Part shown: positions 44,801-53,699 of the stretch, in pieces | Layout: each line of letters begins with the position of its first letter | How positions within the stretch are numbered: position 1 is the first letter of the stretch | Assembly: GCA_009760855.2 (NCBI GenBank) | Contig: WPIO01000003.1 | Coordinates: 12,173,501 to 12,237,500, forward strand | Direction: 5' to 3' | Source: Cristatella mucedo | Taxonomy: Eukaryota; Bryozoa; Phylactolaemata; Cristatellidae | DNA length: 64,000 bases | Notes under the pieces: generated by a model | Told to the model about the DNA's origin: nothing | Databases searched by the model: none | The model's input: the letters and a program-made list of their open reading frames with translations, nothing else | Program-made: the position numbers and the translations under genes

Positions 44801-45603
44801 CGAGTGGCCCAGCTCACGCTGGCACCGGTCGCCCAACCTTTAACCACTTTGGCTCAAATTTCGGTTCGTCCAAAACTTTGGCCACTCTTACCACAGCAGG
44901 CTGCGAGTCCGAGGCCAGAGCAATCGAATGCAAGCCAATGTGGAGCTCTAGCTCAAACATCAGTGCTAACCACCACCCACCGTGGTTGGTCGAGTTCCTA
45001 AACTATAAGTATTAGAAACTGGATATACCATACTATGATAAAAGAACATTAAGAGTAATAGTCGATTACACACTTGGGTTGGTGCAGTGCACATGTAATA
45101 ATAATATAACATTAATGCTCCTCAGAGAACTAAATCGCTTTCTAATCACTTTACATTTGCGTAAAAGAAAGCCCCCACTGTGGCTTCGGAATGTATCACT
45201 TGACGTTACGGCCACGGACTTGTTATTCAGCTACTGTAGTTCTTGATTGCTGCGGTGCACTGCTACTGCCAGAACATGCATCGGTGCAGCATCTACAATC
45301 AGACAGCCATGCTACGACGTGCTAGCTTCATCAGTATCTGTCACGTACCTACAAGGAATAGAAGATGCTGCGTGCCCTGTGTACGCAGTGAAGGATTCGA
45401 ATTCCAGAGCTGCTGCAGCTGTGTCGTTACAATAGGACAGCCGTGACAGTCAGTGACCACAGTAGGCAGCAGCCACAAATCGGCAGGGACGGTGAGCAAC
45501 GGCAGCCACCTAGCCTTGGTAGCAGCTATGGGTGGCAGCAGCAGCAGCTACACGAGCAAGTACCTGAAGCCCAGAAGACAAACAGCATACAGACGAGTCG
45601 CAT
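28527..45603 (-). CDS. Gene B: complete Ig-superfamily transmembrane receptor, 11 exons, 645 aa
   Basis: Exons (minus strand): 45603-45564, 41538-41341, 41107-40997, 38666-38349, 37239-37128, 36679-36528, 35355-35074, 30966-30853, 30207-30026, 29255-28930, 28629-28527. All have GT-AG borders, every phase is compatible, and the coding sum is 1938 bp including the stop. The protein has a signal peptide (1-14), Ig1 (about 15-116), Ig2 (117-222), Ig3 (223-310), Ig4 (311-404), a transmembrane helix (about 409-432) followed by Lys/Arg, and a cytoplasmic tail of about 210 residues. Each Ig domain keeps two cysteines and the core tryptophan. No kinase, TIR or phosphatase domain is visible. The tail has many tyrosines, including YPMF and YLQF, which fit YxxPhi sorting or SH2-type signals, and a PPPPPF motif. 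This is a cell-surface adhesion or recognition receptor by architecture; its ligand is unknown. Introns hold LINEs, a SINE and CT repeats. Gene A, downstream, is a paralogue of the 5' exons. Confidence 0.85.
30853..30966 (-). CDS. Gene B exon 8, transmembrane helix
   Basis: 114 bp, phase 1-1. It encodes 'VPWLYPVIGVGSG', then an unbroken Val/Ile stretch and 'CCVKRHAECKK', a typical stop-transfer sequence. Acceptor 'ggcctttcag', donor G|GTATGA. Confidence 0.88.
31756..32945 (+). mobile_element. LINE (CR1/L2-like), 5'-truncated, ORF2 C-terminal half intact
   Basis: A continuous frame to 32702 (312 codons from the ATG at 31764) begins inside the reverse transcriptase. It carries the catalytic 'FYADDTQL' box, 'FLKLNDDKTNLLVMG', 'ARNLGVIFQSDLSLDDHI', 'LLADLHWLPVKQRIDFKVLS' and the terminal 'LKTHLFRTAF', standard for Jockey-superfamily elements. 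The 3' tail contains 'gtaaagcgcctagagagaga' and ends in (ATT)n at about 32922-32940, a microsatellite end typical of L2/CR1-type insertion. It sits in intron 7 of gene B on the opposite strand. The 5' half including the endonuclease is missing. Confidence 0.9.
32946..35070. other. Gene B intron 7, remainder
   Basis: No gene is supported here. Notable items are a 'gccatggtgcatgcca' direct repeat at about 33640-33680 and TG/CA-rich words around 33320-33360 and 34440-34560. Confidence 0.4.
35074..35355 (-). CDS. Gene B exon 7, Ig domain 4
   Basis: A single 282-bp phase 1-1 exon: 'DVGQAASFSCGGYE', 'LLTVEWLKSS' and 'GADAGSYTCMTSAPGGNLTV'. The acceptor follows a pyrimidine tract (cgtttttcag); donor G|GTGCTC. 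Confidence 0.85.
35821..35882. repeat. (CT)n microsatellite
   Basis: Uninterrupted CT tract preceded by a short (CTAT)n stretch at about 35777-35800, in intron 7-proximal DNA between gene B exons 6 and 7. Confidence 0.95.
36528..37239 (-). CDS. Gene B exons 5-6, Ig domain 3
   Basis: Exon 5 (37239-37128) carries 'EGNTLTLSCRADSYPSTTSW' and exon 6 (36679-36528) carries 'WYVNQ' through 'QEIGCTATNDVGSGKWSIRI'. The junction is phase 2, in the C strand. 'C.A.N..G.G' is the classic I-set F-G hairpin. Confidence 0.85.
37612..37712 (+). mobile_element. LINE 3' tail, solo
   Basis: 'tttgcagcaaatgtaaagcg', then 'ttctctgagggcgctttatc' and an (ATT)n end. It is the same tail as at 32860-32940 but without any upstream coding part, in the intron between gene B exons 4 and 5. 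It may be a severely 5'-truncated LINE or a short element that borrows the LINE tail. Confidence 0.8.
38349..38666 (-). CDS. Gene B exon 4, Ig domain 2
   Basis: A whole domain in one 318-bp exon, phase 1 at both ends: 'EGAELNVMCTSRGAYPP', 'MIAWFVNAE', 'DTESSLVMKPTRGNTGQMVL' and the second cysteine. Two further cysteines near the F strand may form an extra disulphide. Acceptor 'tatattgcag', donor T|GTGAGT. Confidence 0.85.
38880..40110 (-). mobile_element. LINE (L2-like), reverse-transcriptase and C-terminal region, degenerate
   Basis: On the minus strand, 40098-39835 encodes 'RGVPQGSVLGPLLFSIYTQT' and 'YRIYADDTQ', the reverse-transcriptase core. The match continues with 'FLKLNDDKTKLLLIGHPKRV', 'ARNLGV', and further down 'LTLTQKACHDLAPPYL' and 'LRSCMDKTLAVPFL' across stops. 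The 38880-39080 end is the 3' tail type also seen at 58810-59030 and 60560-60790. It lies in intron 3 of gene B, in the same orientation. This is a different subfamily from the 31.8-kb element, judging by the tail. Confidence 0.8.
40494..40663 (-). mobile_element. tRNA-derived SINE
   Basis: Read on minus, it starts 'gatggctcactaggtaaggc' (A box close to TRGCNNAGYNGG), has 'gtgggttcgaattctgcgg' (B box close to GGTTCGANTCC) about 30 bases on, then a body with 'gcgatcctttatcgccactg' and 'aagcggtggtgatagcc', and ends 'gttaaatcagctagta' plus T-rich. It is the best-preserved copy of the family in the window, in intron 3 of gene B. It does not fold as a functional tRNA in full, so it is not annotated as a tRNA. 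Confidence 0.8.
40997..41538 (-). CDS. Gene B exons 2-3, Ig domain 1
   Basis: Exon 2 (41538-41341, 198 bp) carries 'TTFSCIFD' and 'HVWVTPLYE'. Exon 3 (41107-40997, 111 bp) carries 'NFTLTILNVTLQDQGVYECQ'. The intron between them is only 233 bp. Potential N-glycosylation sites are NAT, NFT and NVT. This is the domain shared with gene A. Confidence 0.88.
41660..43280. other. Gene B intron 1, distal part, nothing recognised
   Basis: Short frames only, none with motifs. No repeat partner seen in the window. Confidence 0.35.
43290..43495 (-). mobile_element. tRNA-derived SINE with internal duplication
   Basis: This minus-strand element belongs to the family of 40494-40663. The A-box region 'cgcaggaggtaagctgc' and the B-box 'gtgggttcgagtcctgcagt' are present. 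The segment between them is expanded by repeats of 'cgtgggt(c/t)g', giving two or three B-box-like copies. Tail 'gaggctgttaagtcagctag'. Confidence 0.75.
43560..43665 (-). mobile_element. LINE 3' tail, solo
   Basis: The reverse complement of 'aataataataatacatttga' through 'cactttacatttgctgc' is the same tail as at 37612-37712. It lies in intron 1 of gene B. A weaker relative is at about 44165-44260 (-). Confidence 0.7.
44359..44428. repeat. Four-copy 18-bp tandem repeat
   Basis: Units of the form 'caaatggcgtttcaatcg' repeat four times with small changes. It lies in intron 1 of gene B. Confidence 0.85.
45098..45178 (-). mobile_element. LINE 3' tail, eroded
   Basis: The reverse complement carries 'gtaaagtgattagaaagcga' and 'agttctctgagg', matching the common tail, with an AT-rich end. 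It lies 390 bp downstream (gene sense) of the gene B exon 1 donor. Confidence 0.6.
45564..45603 (-). CDS. Gene B exon 1, signal peptide
   Basis: The ATG at 45603 is the first after an upstream in-frame TGA. It encodes 'MRLVCMLFVFWAS' and one base of the next glycine; donor G|GTACTT. The same 'WASG' boundary occurs in gene A. The core is short, and cleavage may fall within exon 2. Confidence 0.75.
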
Positions 45604-45888
45604 CGTCGGTACGACTAGAAGGCCTCAGCCAGCTGCTAGTCACTGTGGCACTGCTGTCGATCCTGTACAGGCCATGCACACGCAATGCCTGTTCTCTCCA
45701 GCCGGCCCCCTTGATTGTCTATGGCCGGCTATCACCTACACATCCGGCTTGAGGCGATCCTGGTGGTGGTGGTGCAGTATTGGTCGACGAGGTCAATAAG
45801 GTACCCGACCGCCTGTAAATCATTAGGTTTCGGCCTATCATCATATCACCAAGAGTGCTTGGAGCCACGTGAAACAGACCCACAGTTA

Positions 45889-47954
45889 CAGTAGTCTCCC
45901 GTTTAAGGATGCAACTTGAACCTGCGAAGTTTGTGCATACTTAGTCTGTAGGTGCATACTTTTTGGTATGCCACACACTTTCCGGAACACTTGCCTGTAC
46001 CGGGCAGCAGGGTGTGTATTGTGACCCACACGCACGATCTGACAGATTCATTTAACATCTGCGTGTTATTTTTTATTGACTATTTGTGTTTCCCTGTTTT
46101 TGCTTTCCGTTTGTCCTTTGATTTACCTGTCTCATTCCTTAAACCTGTCCTGTTCCTTACAGTTTCGATTTTGCTATGATGCCAAAGAAACCAAACGGCA
46201 AGCGCCTCAATGAGTCTCAACGCTGCGAAATCATCTCAAATCTAAGCAAAGCGTCTGCTCCCAGTACGAGGGCCATAACGAGGGAGTATAACGTTAGTGA
46301 AGGCGCCATCCAACAGATTTTGGGAGAACCGTGAAGCGACCTAAGAACAATTTGCGCTGATGACTGACGTGCCTAAGGAAAAGACTTTTCGAGCGTGAGT
46401 TGGGCGATTTAGGGAGATTGAGGATACGCTTTATGTCCGGATTGACAGCATGCGTCGTGCCAGCCTTCTTGTACCACCATGCCTCGCCATAGCCAAAGAA
46501 AAAAGCATTGCTTCCAGCCTCTCCATTCCGGAATCAGATTTTAAGGCATCTTAGCAATGGTTTATTCGATTCAGAATTCGGCGTGAATTGCAGAAGATTC
46601 TCCTTCAAGGAGATGGAGTAGAAGTCTAAAAGTACCGATCCGGAATTGCTAGCTGCTTTAGAAAACCTTGACAAAATTATCGCGAAATATGACCCTAAAA
46701 ATGTCTACAACATGGGCGAGACCGGTTTGTTTTTTCGATTGCTTCCGAGATATAGCCTTCTTATGCCAGTCGAGGATATTTCAACAACTAGAGGCAAAAT
46801 GAAGGCGAAAGATCGAGTCTTTCTGTTTGTTTTTGCCAATGCAACCGGAACTCACACAATTCCTTGCACTTTGATCGGAAAACTCAAAGAACCAGCTTGT
46901 ATTAAGGACTTACATGGGTCAGCTCCTTATTTCAATCAAGCGAAAGCTTGGATGGATGTGGGAACCTGTTGGAAGTGGTTCAATGGGGTGTTTTTTCCAG
47001 AGTGAAATAACGAACAGGACGTCACTTTCTATTGCTGATGGACAATGCTCCGGGACATTTTGAAGTCTTCGAACGCGACAGTACTCGGAATTTTGTTCTC
47101 CCCCCCTGGACTGTACAGACTGGAAACAGCCTTGTGACATGGGAATAATCGCAGCTCTGAAAAGCGATAAAAACATTTGTATCTCAAGGATGTTCTTGAC
47201 TTTCACGAACTTCCGACGAGGAGACGAAAAGTCGAAAGAAAGATCAGAGGCGAAGATTTCGACGAGGTGCTGCAGGGGTCCCAGCGCACCTGCTCGATGT
47301 TGCAATTATGTGAAAGAAGCCTGGATCTCTGTTTTGCCAAGTCCGATCACAAATGCTTTCGTCAAGGCCGAACTAATGACTTTAGAAGCAGAACTGGAGG
47401 CTAATAGCAATGTTGAAGATGTGGGCACTAAACTTGTGAAGGCTTTCGAAAGATTGAATTTATCTATCGCTTCATCAGAACTGGAAGACTTCGTTCACGT
47501 TGATGACAAGAACAACGAAGAATGTGTTGCTGCGGTATTGGAAGACGTTTACGAGCTCTTGGAGTCAATGAAAATTGTTGAAAATGTGATGGATGATGAC
47601 GATGACGTTAACCCTCAAGATCTTAATGCCAGTTTAGAAAAATGGAGTTGTATTTCAGGTGTTACTATCCCTTTATAAGCAGGTTCTCGACATCGAGGAT
47701 CAGCTGCTCTGCTCTGAAATTCAAATTGAAGCTGACGATACATTTAAGCATCTTAAGAAATCGTTTGAATCATTGCAGAGCAAGATCCAGCGGTCTCCCT
47801 CAAAGCCAAACGCAACAAACTTCAAAACCTGCACCAAATGACGGCTTATGGCATGTTTAACTAATAAATCTTGAACCCCGAATTTTAGGAGAAAATATGC
47901 ATACTTAACCGGGATGCATTCTTAAACGGTTGCATACTTAAACGGGAGGCTACT
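45889..47954 (+). mobile_element. Pogo/Tigger-like DNA transposon, 2066 bp
   Basis: The left end 'CAGTAGTCTCCCGTTTAA' and the right end, as reverse complement 'CAGTAGCCTCCCGTTTAA', form terminal inverted repeats of about 26 bp with three mismatches by my count. TA dinucleotides flank both sides (45887-45888 and 47955-47956) as the target duplication expected for Tc1/mariner-pogo elements. Subterminal copies of 'gcatactta' occur near both ends. The interior holds a broken transposase. It lies about 280 bp upstream of the gene B start codon. Confidence 0.9.
46176..47860 (+). pseudogene. Pogo/Tigger-like transposase, inactivated
   Basis: Starting at the ATG pair at 46176 and 46179, the N-terminus 'KRLNESQRCEIISNLSK' to 'ITREYNVSEGAIQQIL' is a CENP-B/psq-type helix-turn-helix, ending at a TGA near 46332. 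Frameshifted pieces 'SIPESDFKAS.QWFIRFRIR' fit the second (Tc5/CENP-B) DNA-binding domain. The frame 46646-47005 is the start of the DDE_1 catalytic domain ('KIIAKYDPKNVYNMGETGLF', 'RLLP'). The family normally has DETGL, so the first catalytic aspartate appears as glycine here. 'LLMDNAPGH' (second catalytic Asp) is at about 47033-47060 in another frame. C-terminal pieces run to 47678 and 47841. Multiple stops and shifts make it non-functional. Confidence 0.85.
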
Positions 47955-47959
47955 GTATC

Positions 47960-49985
47960 ACATTGGTGAGTAAGCCATGTTGCAAGAAAAACCGATGCCA
48001 TCACCTAAGGCTACTGAATACAGCAGTTATCGACTTGATAAACAGAAATGCATCTAGCCTTCTGCCTATATGTAAGATGTCTTGGAGGCTTTAGCTCTGT
48101 GAGTACACAAAACAAATATCTTTAGCACTATAACTATTTTCAAAGGAAGTCATCCGTCTCTCCTTCCACCCTACTTCAGTTTCTTACCAACCTCACAATA
48201 ATGACAGTGCAAAAAATCTCATAGTCCAGTTTGATCAAATAAATGTCACAGTTCTCCCTCTGCAGCAGGTGCATTGCCCTAAAAGTAAGTATTAGGACCC
48301 AAGGGATGATATTACCGACACCTCAAGCTGCTTGTTTGCAGCAGGAATCATTGCAGAAACGATGGCAAACACAAAATAAAGACTCAGATGCAAGGCATGT
48401 GCGGTATTTACCTAATCAACCTAAAATCTTGGAAAATCAACTATTTCGACGGTCCTGATGCTTGCACTGAGATCTCGGGCAGCTACGGTCAAGCGTTGTG
48501 CAAAGCAGAAGAACACATGAGGTTTATGCTAACAATGCACTCGTACACGTGGGTATCGAGTCGCATGAGCAAGTTGCTTTCCACAGGCTAATGCGTATAT
48601 TCCAAGAAGGGAGAAAGGAACTGCCTCCACAGATTGTCACAGAAACCAGGGGGATGAGCCATGATAGAAAATCTGCTTAAGCATTTGAAAAGGGTAAAAA
48701 AAAATTAAAAACCTGTGTAACAACAAAGTTATGGAGCATGCCAAATGCAAAGATAATCCTATCTGGTAATCAGCCACGGGTCTCCATAATATCGTCAAGG
48801 CTTTGAAGATTGAACTATTACAGAGAAGTGGGACCACACACTAATCACTCTGTCCGGGAGGAGACAGGCAAGAAGTAGGAATGTGGCATCACCCTCATGC
48901 GCTGGAGACCATTTTCCGACGGCCCTAAGTTCGGTGCACCTGCCAGCTTCAGGCACAGCCAACTACAGTGATGACACCACTTACTGACTGCACTGAGGCA
49001 GTTTGCCAGCATTTTAAAGCACCACATCCAGCTTCATCAGATCTTAGTTATAGTGGCGGCACCAGCTCTCAGCCAATCTTTCAAAATCATAGTAACTCCA
49101 GAGCAATTAGCTAGTGAATCATGAATCATAGCACTTCAACCAGTCAAAGGTGAGGCCCCAGCTCCAAAGCCAAGAGCTTAATCGCTTAAAAATAAGAGCA
49201 GTCTCAGCAGCAATTAGAATTTCAAAAACAACAGAAACAAAAAAGGAACCCATACCAAAAATGCTTACTAGATTCGAGAATGACAATTATTCCCTTAATA
49301 TACTTCCAGGCATGGGCTAAACAACATTATGGTATGCCGGCCAAACAAGGCATCGATACAGTCGCTGCACAGGGGTGATGCTAACGTTTCTACACTACCA
49401 ACAGAATTCTAGCCGGAAGGCACTTACAGTGCCGTTCAGCATATAGTAATACGCAAGCTAAGAGCACAAAGTGCAGGATACGCCTGTACAGTCGTGAACT
49501 GATTCTTAAGCTGTCGCAGAAACTAGTGGCAGGCAGCAATAAACCTGTTGCGTCCTTATGAACACGACATCACAGACATGACATCAGCTGCAACTTCATC
49601 ATATCAGTGCTGCACAGGTGGGGAGCAGAGGGGCTGGTCTCCCACACGATTCCTTTTCCTACTCTAGCTGCATCTTGAAACCTCTAATTAAAACCAACAT
49701 TAGCTGCATTTCTGTATGCCTCCCCTTAAGGAATCGTGCAAGGGCTAGAAAGGTCAAGCCAGCACAGGCAATTGTTCTTTAATCCTATAAATCTAAACAT
49801 TCAGGGTTCAATTGATTGAGTCAGGGGTATGAACGGCCAGTGCTTGCTATCTAAAATAGTCGTGTGAAGACTTGTATTGCCAGTCACTAATCACTCTGTC
49901 AAACAAATTATGTACCCTACTTCAAAAGCCCAGTGCTATACCTTCAATTAAAAGGAATCAGGTAGCCAATCTGCATCGTGTATGT
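47960..49985. other. Intergenic, no supported gene
   Basis: Frames of 60-71 codons at 48243-48680 (+) and 48637-49027 (-) have no motifs. No repeat partner was identified. Confidence 0.35.
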
Positions 49986-49988
49986 GTC

Positions 49989-49992
<4 letters not shown>

Positions 49993-50051
<59 letters not shown>

Positions 50052-50070
50052 CTCTCTCTCTCACTATCTA
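49993..50070. repeat. (CT)n microsatellite with CT-rich flank
   Basis: A CT tract of about 55 bp continues into imperfect CT/CTAT-rich sequence to about 50240. Ser/Leu frames here are spurious. Confidence 0.95.
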
Positions 50071-50264
50071 TCTATTTATCAATGTCTCTCTCCACTTGGT
50101 CTCTATGCCTGTGTCACAGTCTGTCTCCTTGTCAGTCCGACTACATATCTCTGTTTAAGTCTTTCTCTTTCTCATTCTCACTCTTTCTTCTCTCTCTTTC
50201 TGTCTTCCAGCAGCTGCTTCCCAGTCTCTTCCTGTCTGTCATCTAATAATAGTAAGAAGAAGAG

Positions 50265-50690
50265 GACATCTGCACAGCTCAATAAAAAATCTCTTTCTAT
50301 GCACTTGACATATGTGGGAAAGGAAGCATGCTGATTGGTTAGTGCTAACATGCACAGTGTCAGCATGCATACTCAAAGAACAAGTCAAGTGGAACTCGAT
50401 TGTGAGTTCTAGACGTTAGGATTATACGAAGTAAAAAACACGGTCGCAAAATATTTGAGGCTGGTTAGAGGCACAGCTAAAACACTTGGGTCAGAAAAGC
50501 AGACGGTACGATGTCTAGCATGAGTGGGAAGTAGTTCACATTCGTAGCCAGAGCAAGAGAATAAAGGGATCTTCACGTGAGCAAAAATACCTTGCATTCG
50601 ATATACTGCTCGATGGGGAGCTCTTCGAGCAGTTAGTGAGAAACTTGAGAGATATGCGGCAATAGCATGTGAGAGCCACTACTGCGATGC
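50265..50690 (-). mobile_element. LINE 3' region, degenerate
   Basis: The minus strand shows the common LINE tail near 50270-50390 and, upstream of it, the reverse-transcriptase C-terminal region in decayed form. It is collinear with 51070-51370 ('gatatactgctcgatgggga' and 'gagctcttcgagcagttagt' have direct counterparts there). Confidence 0.65.
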
Positions 50691-51069
50691 CCGTGAAACC
50701 GTTAGCTCTAGCAGCTATTGAGTTATTTTGACAGCAAAGAAAAAAACGAGCAGCTTAACCATTCCGAGGCCAACTCCTCCTCCTGCTAACGGGATGTAGA
50801 CCTAGTTCGTTCATTAATGGCCCAGTGCCCTACCCCCCTCTGCCAATATAGAACGGATAGTGCAAGCTTATCTGCAACACTTAAATGAGACGTTATCCAT
50901 AACCCAGCATAGTCTTGGCAAGGGCCCTTCGACCTGGCCCCGTTTAGCTGACATGACTGGGTGTCGCAGACGGCCGGTCGACTACGTCCCTTACTAATTC
51001 TTACGATTGGTCACCCTACAATGTCAAGGTTTACTCACTTATTTCCGTAGCCTGGCTTTTTCTTTTTAA

Positions 51070-51370
51070 GTTAGCAGTTTCTATTAAAATGTGGTCAAGT
51101 CAGGAGATGTAGTGAAGCAGGTCGGGAGTGAGTTTCAGGCTTTGGGAGCATACGAACAAAAGGCACGGTCTCCGAAGGATTTGAGATTTGTACGAGGTAT
51201 GGGTAAACGATTAGATTCCGAAAGGCAGGTATTCCGATGCTTAGCCTGGTGGGGTAGTATTCGATACACTGATCGATGGGGAGCTCTTAGAGCAGTTAGT
51301 GAAAAACTTGAGACGTGGCAATTGCTATGTTCACAACGGACAAGCCTGGCAGCAGAGTTATGCACCAACT
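51070..51370 (-). mobile_element. LINE reverse-transcriptase C-terminal fragment
   Basis: The minus-strand frame 51368-51135 encodes 'NSAARLVRCEHSN', 'LPHQAKHRNTCLSESN' and 'IPRTNLKSFGDRAFCSYAPK', matching the C-terminus of the element at 31756-32945 apart from an internal deletion of about 120 bp. Confidence 0.8.
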
Positions 51371-51449
51371 GTGTGTGCCTGATTGCTCTAACTTATCTTG
51401 TCTATATGTCACTTGAGTGTCCTAAGAGTCTCTGTTTAAATCGTGTCTG

Positions 51450-51452
<3 letters not shown>

Positions 51453-51537
<85 letters not shown>
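51453..51537. repeat. (GT)n microsatellite
   Basis: Uninterrupted GT dinucleotide tract of about 85 bp. Val/Cys and His/Thr frames are spurious. Confidence 0.95.
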
Positions 51538-51539
51538 TA

Positions 51540-53540
51540 TCCCTCCTATTAGACGGTCTATGTGTGTTTATCTCTGCCTCTGTATGCCAGTCTTCATCTT
51601 TTTTTTTATTATTGATAGCCACCCCATTGGCTACAGCATACGTGTATCTACTGCACCAAATTGCAGCAGCGCATGAGAGCAGAAATTCTATAAGGTTATA
51701 AAAGTTCATTTTTTCCAAAAAAATCGTGTAACGACAATACCAAATAGCATTTTTGCATTTGCTCTGACGTACCATGGAAAGCAGTGACTAAGCAGCAGTG
51801 CAAAATTTATGCTGGGATTTATCCTTTCGAGCAGGCTGCATCGGTTTGGAAAGATGTTGTAATTTATCAATTCTGCTGCTTCGAACCAAACATACGAGCA
51901 GATATTCCACAATTGCAAACACGCTGCCGTCTTGCAAGCAGTCTATTTGACAAAAACTGCTTGCGGGATTGGAATCGCTTGGCAAGCTACACAACTTCGT
52001 CCACTCACTGCAGAAAAAGCTGCGGCTTGCTGTCACTTGGAAGCCGCCCTGCCAGCCTCACCTCACCAGCTGGGAACGAGCCGAGCTCGAGCCGAGCTAG
52101 GTGAAGCAGGAGCGACAGAAGGCAGCAGCGGAGGCAGCTCTCCTGGCTGCAGCCACTCGGCGCACGAGCTGCTTCCGCCACTGCACGCAAGTGGTGATGG
52201 GTGAGAGGAGGACGATGCTGACACGATCCGGCGAATAGATGCACACGTGCACATGCCTGTCCCTGCAGGGCTCGGCGCAACGCCACAATACCAAAGCCAG
52301 CGCTACACCAGCTTCCGCTTCCGACGAGCAATCAGAGCCAATCCAAACGACGCCTGACGTGCCACACACGCGAGCACACACACACTCGCGAGGTTCATGT
52401 TGAGCATTTTTTCAACCAATTGCCGGCGATGCCTTTCTGATACAAATCGACAAAACGTGGAAAGCAGTACCGAAGTAAATCAGCTGAAAAGGCTGACAAG
52501 TGAATGACAAGCACTTTCGTATGACCCAAAATTAGGTGCAGCTGGTGGCAGCAGTGCTGGGATGGCGACACTACAGTCGTTTGCACACACGTGGAGCTCC
52601 TGCGCAGTCCGGGGCTGACATAGGGGGGAAGGGTCTAATGCCGAGCGCTGCCTCAGAGCAGGTCCAGGTCCGATGCGAACGAAGGCTTTCTTTGGCATAC
52701 TAGCTAAAGGGCCATGACAGAGACATGACCCACACCAAGTATCCCCATCCATGTGTTCACTCGGGTATCGTTGGCACTCACTGGTGGCGTTTTGAGGTGC
52801 AGCCCTCTAAAACCTAAAGTGGCTTTAGATGCATGGTCGGAAGCCAACAGTCTTCATTTCACAAAGCAAATGAAAGAGCGAGAAGCACAACTACACTGAG
52901 AGAGACAGTCGAGGAAGCATCTGGCAGAGGTCTAGTAGCAGTGCCTGCTAGCAAAATGCACAAGGTCTGCTCCTGGTGAGCTCCAGCCTTCACGAACGCG
53001 GGACCGATCTGCCTTTTTTTGCACTTCAAAGTCCTTGCAAGCTTTCCAGTAGGATTGCAAGTCATTTGTTCATCCTCACGGAGAGTACGACCTACTGCTT
53101 CTGCCACCAGCTGTCAAGCATCAGAGCAATGAGGGTGGCAGGCAGTTCAACGTGCAAATGTGCCACGCTAGAAGCAAGGCAGCCAAGCACGAGCTTCTTC
53201 AGATGCACCCGAGAAATGCACTGGGGCCTGTGCCTGGGGGGGGGCTAGATGTTCGCACTTCGCGACCCGGGTCATGGTTTCGAATCAGCAGCGGGCGACC
53301 TTTTATTGCTAGCTGCAAGCACGTAATACTTGAAATTGCTTGTCATGCCCTCACCCTCACTCTCAGGCTTCATTCGTTCTCCCAACGGCAGCAGGTTGCG
53401 ATTTCACGGATTCGGAGAGAGAGAGTGCATTCCGTAAGACTAAACAGGGTGGGGGTCAGGAAAGTGTAAAGAAAAGTGAGGAAGAAGTCAGCTCGAAATG
53501 ATATGGATCTACTTAGCAACCGATCTAACAGTCCTTATCA
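51540..53540. other. Intergenic with a GC-rich island, no supported gene
   Basis: 52000-52340 is GC-rich with open frames on both strands, none with a recognised domain. 52760-52920 (-) resembles the LINE 3' tail of the 58.8-kb type. A fragment 'ttttattgctagctgcaagc' near 53300 resembles the SINE body. Confidence 0.35.
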
Positions 53541-53544
53541 ATAA

Positions 53545-53695
53545 AAATATGAAAAATAAATATATATTCGTTTGTATAGGCCATAAGAAAACTTTGCGAT
53601 CGCTATCCAGGCGCTTTACATATGCCACAGGGCTCGAGATCACGACCTCGGTCGTAACAGTCGAGCACCTAACTCCTGAGCCAAACCAAGGTGAT
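53545..53695 (-). mobile_element. SINE head next to LINE-type tail (composite)
   Basis: On minus, 'ggtttggctcaggagttagg' with an A-box-like TGGCTCAGGAG, then 'cgaggtcgtgatctcgagcc' as a B-box-like region, then directly 'gtaaagcgcctggatagcga' of the LINE tail. This places a tRNA-like head directly on a LINE tail, a common SINE design. Confidence 0.55.
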
Positions 53696-53699
53696 CAGT

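Noticed and set aside
51422-51775. Frames with His-Thr or Cys-Val repeats
   Set aside because: Translation of a GT microsatellite.
52000-52381. GC-rich overlapping frames on both strands near 52.1 kb as a gene
   Set aside because: All six frames are partly open because of composition; no domain, splice context or repeat partner.
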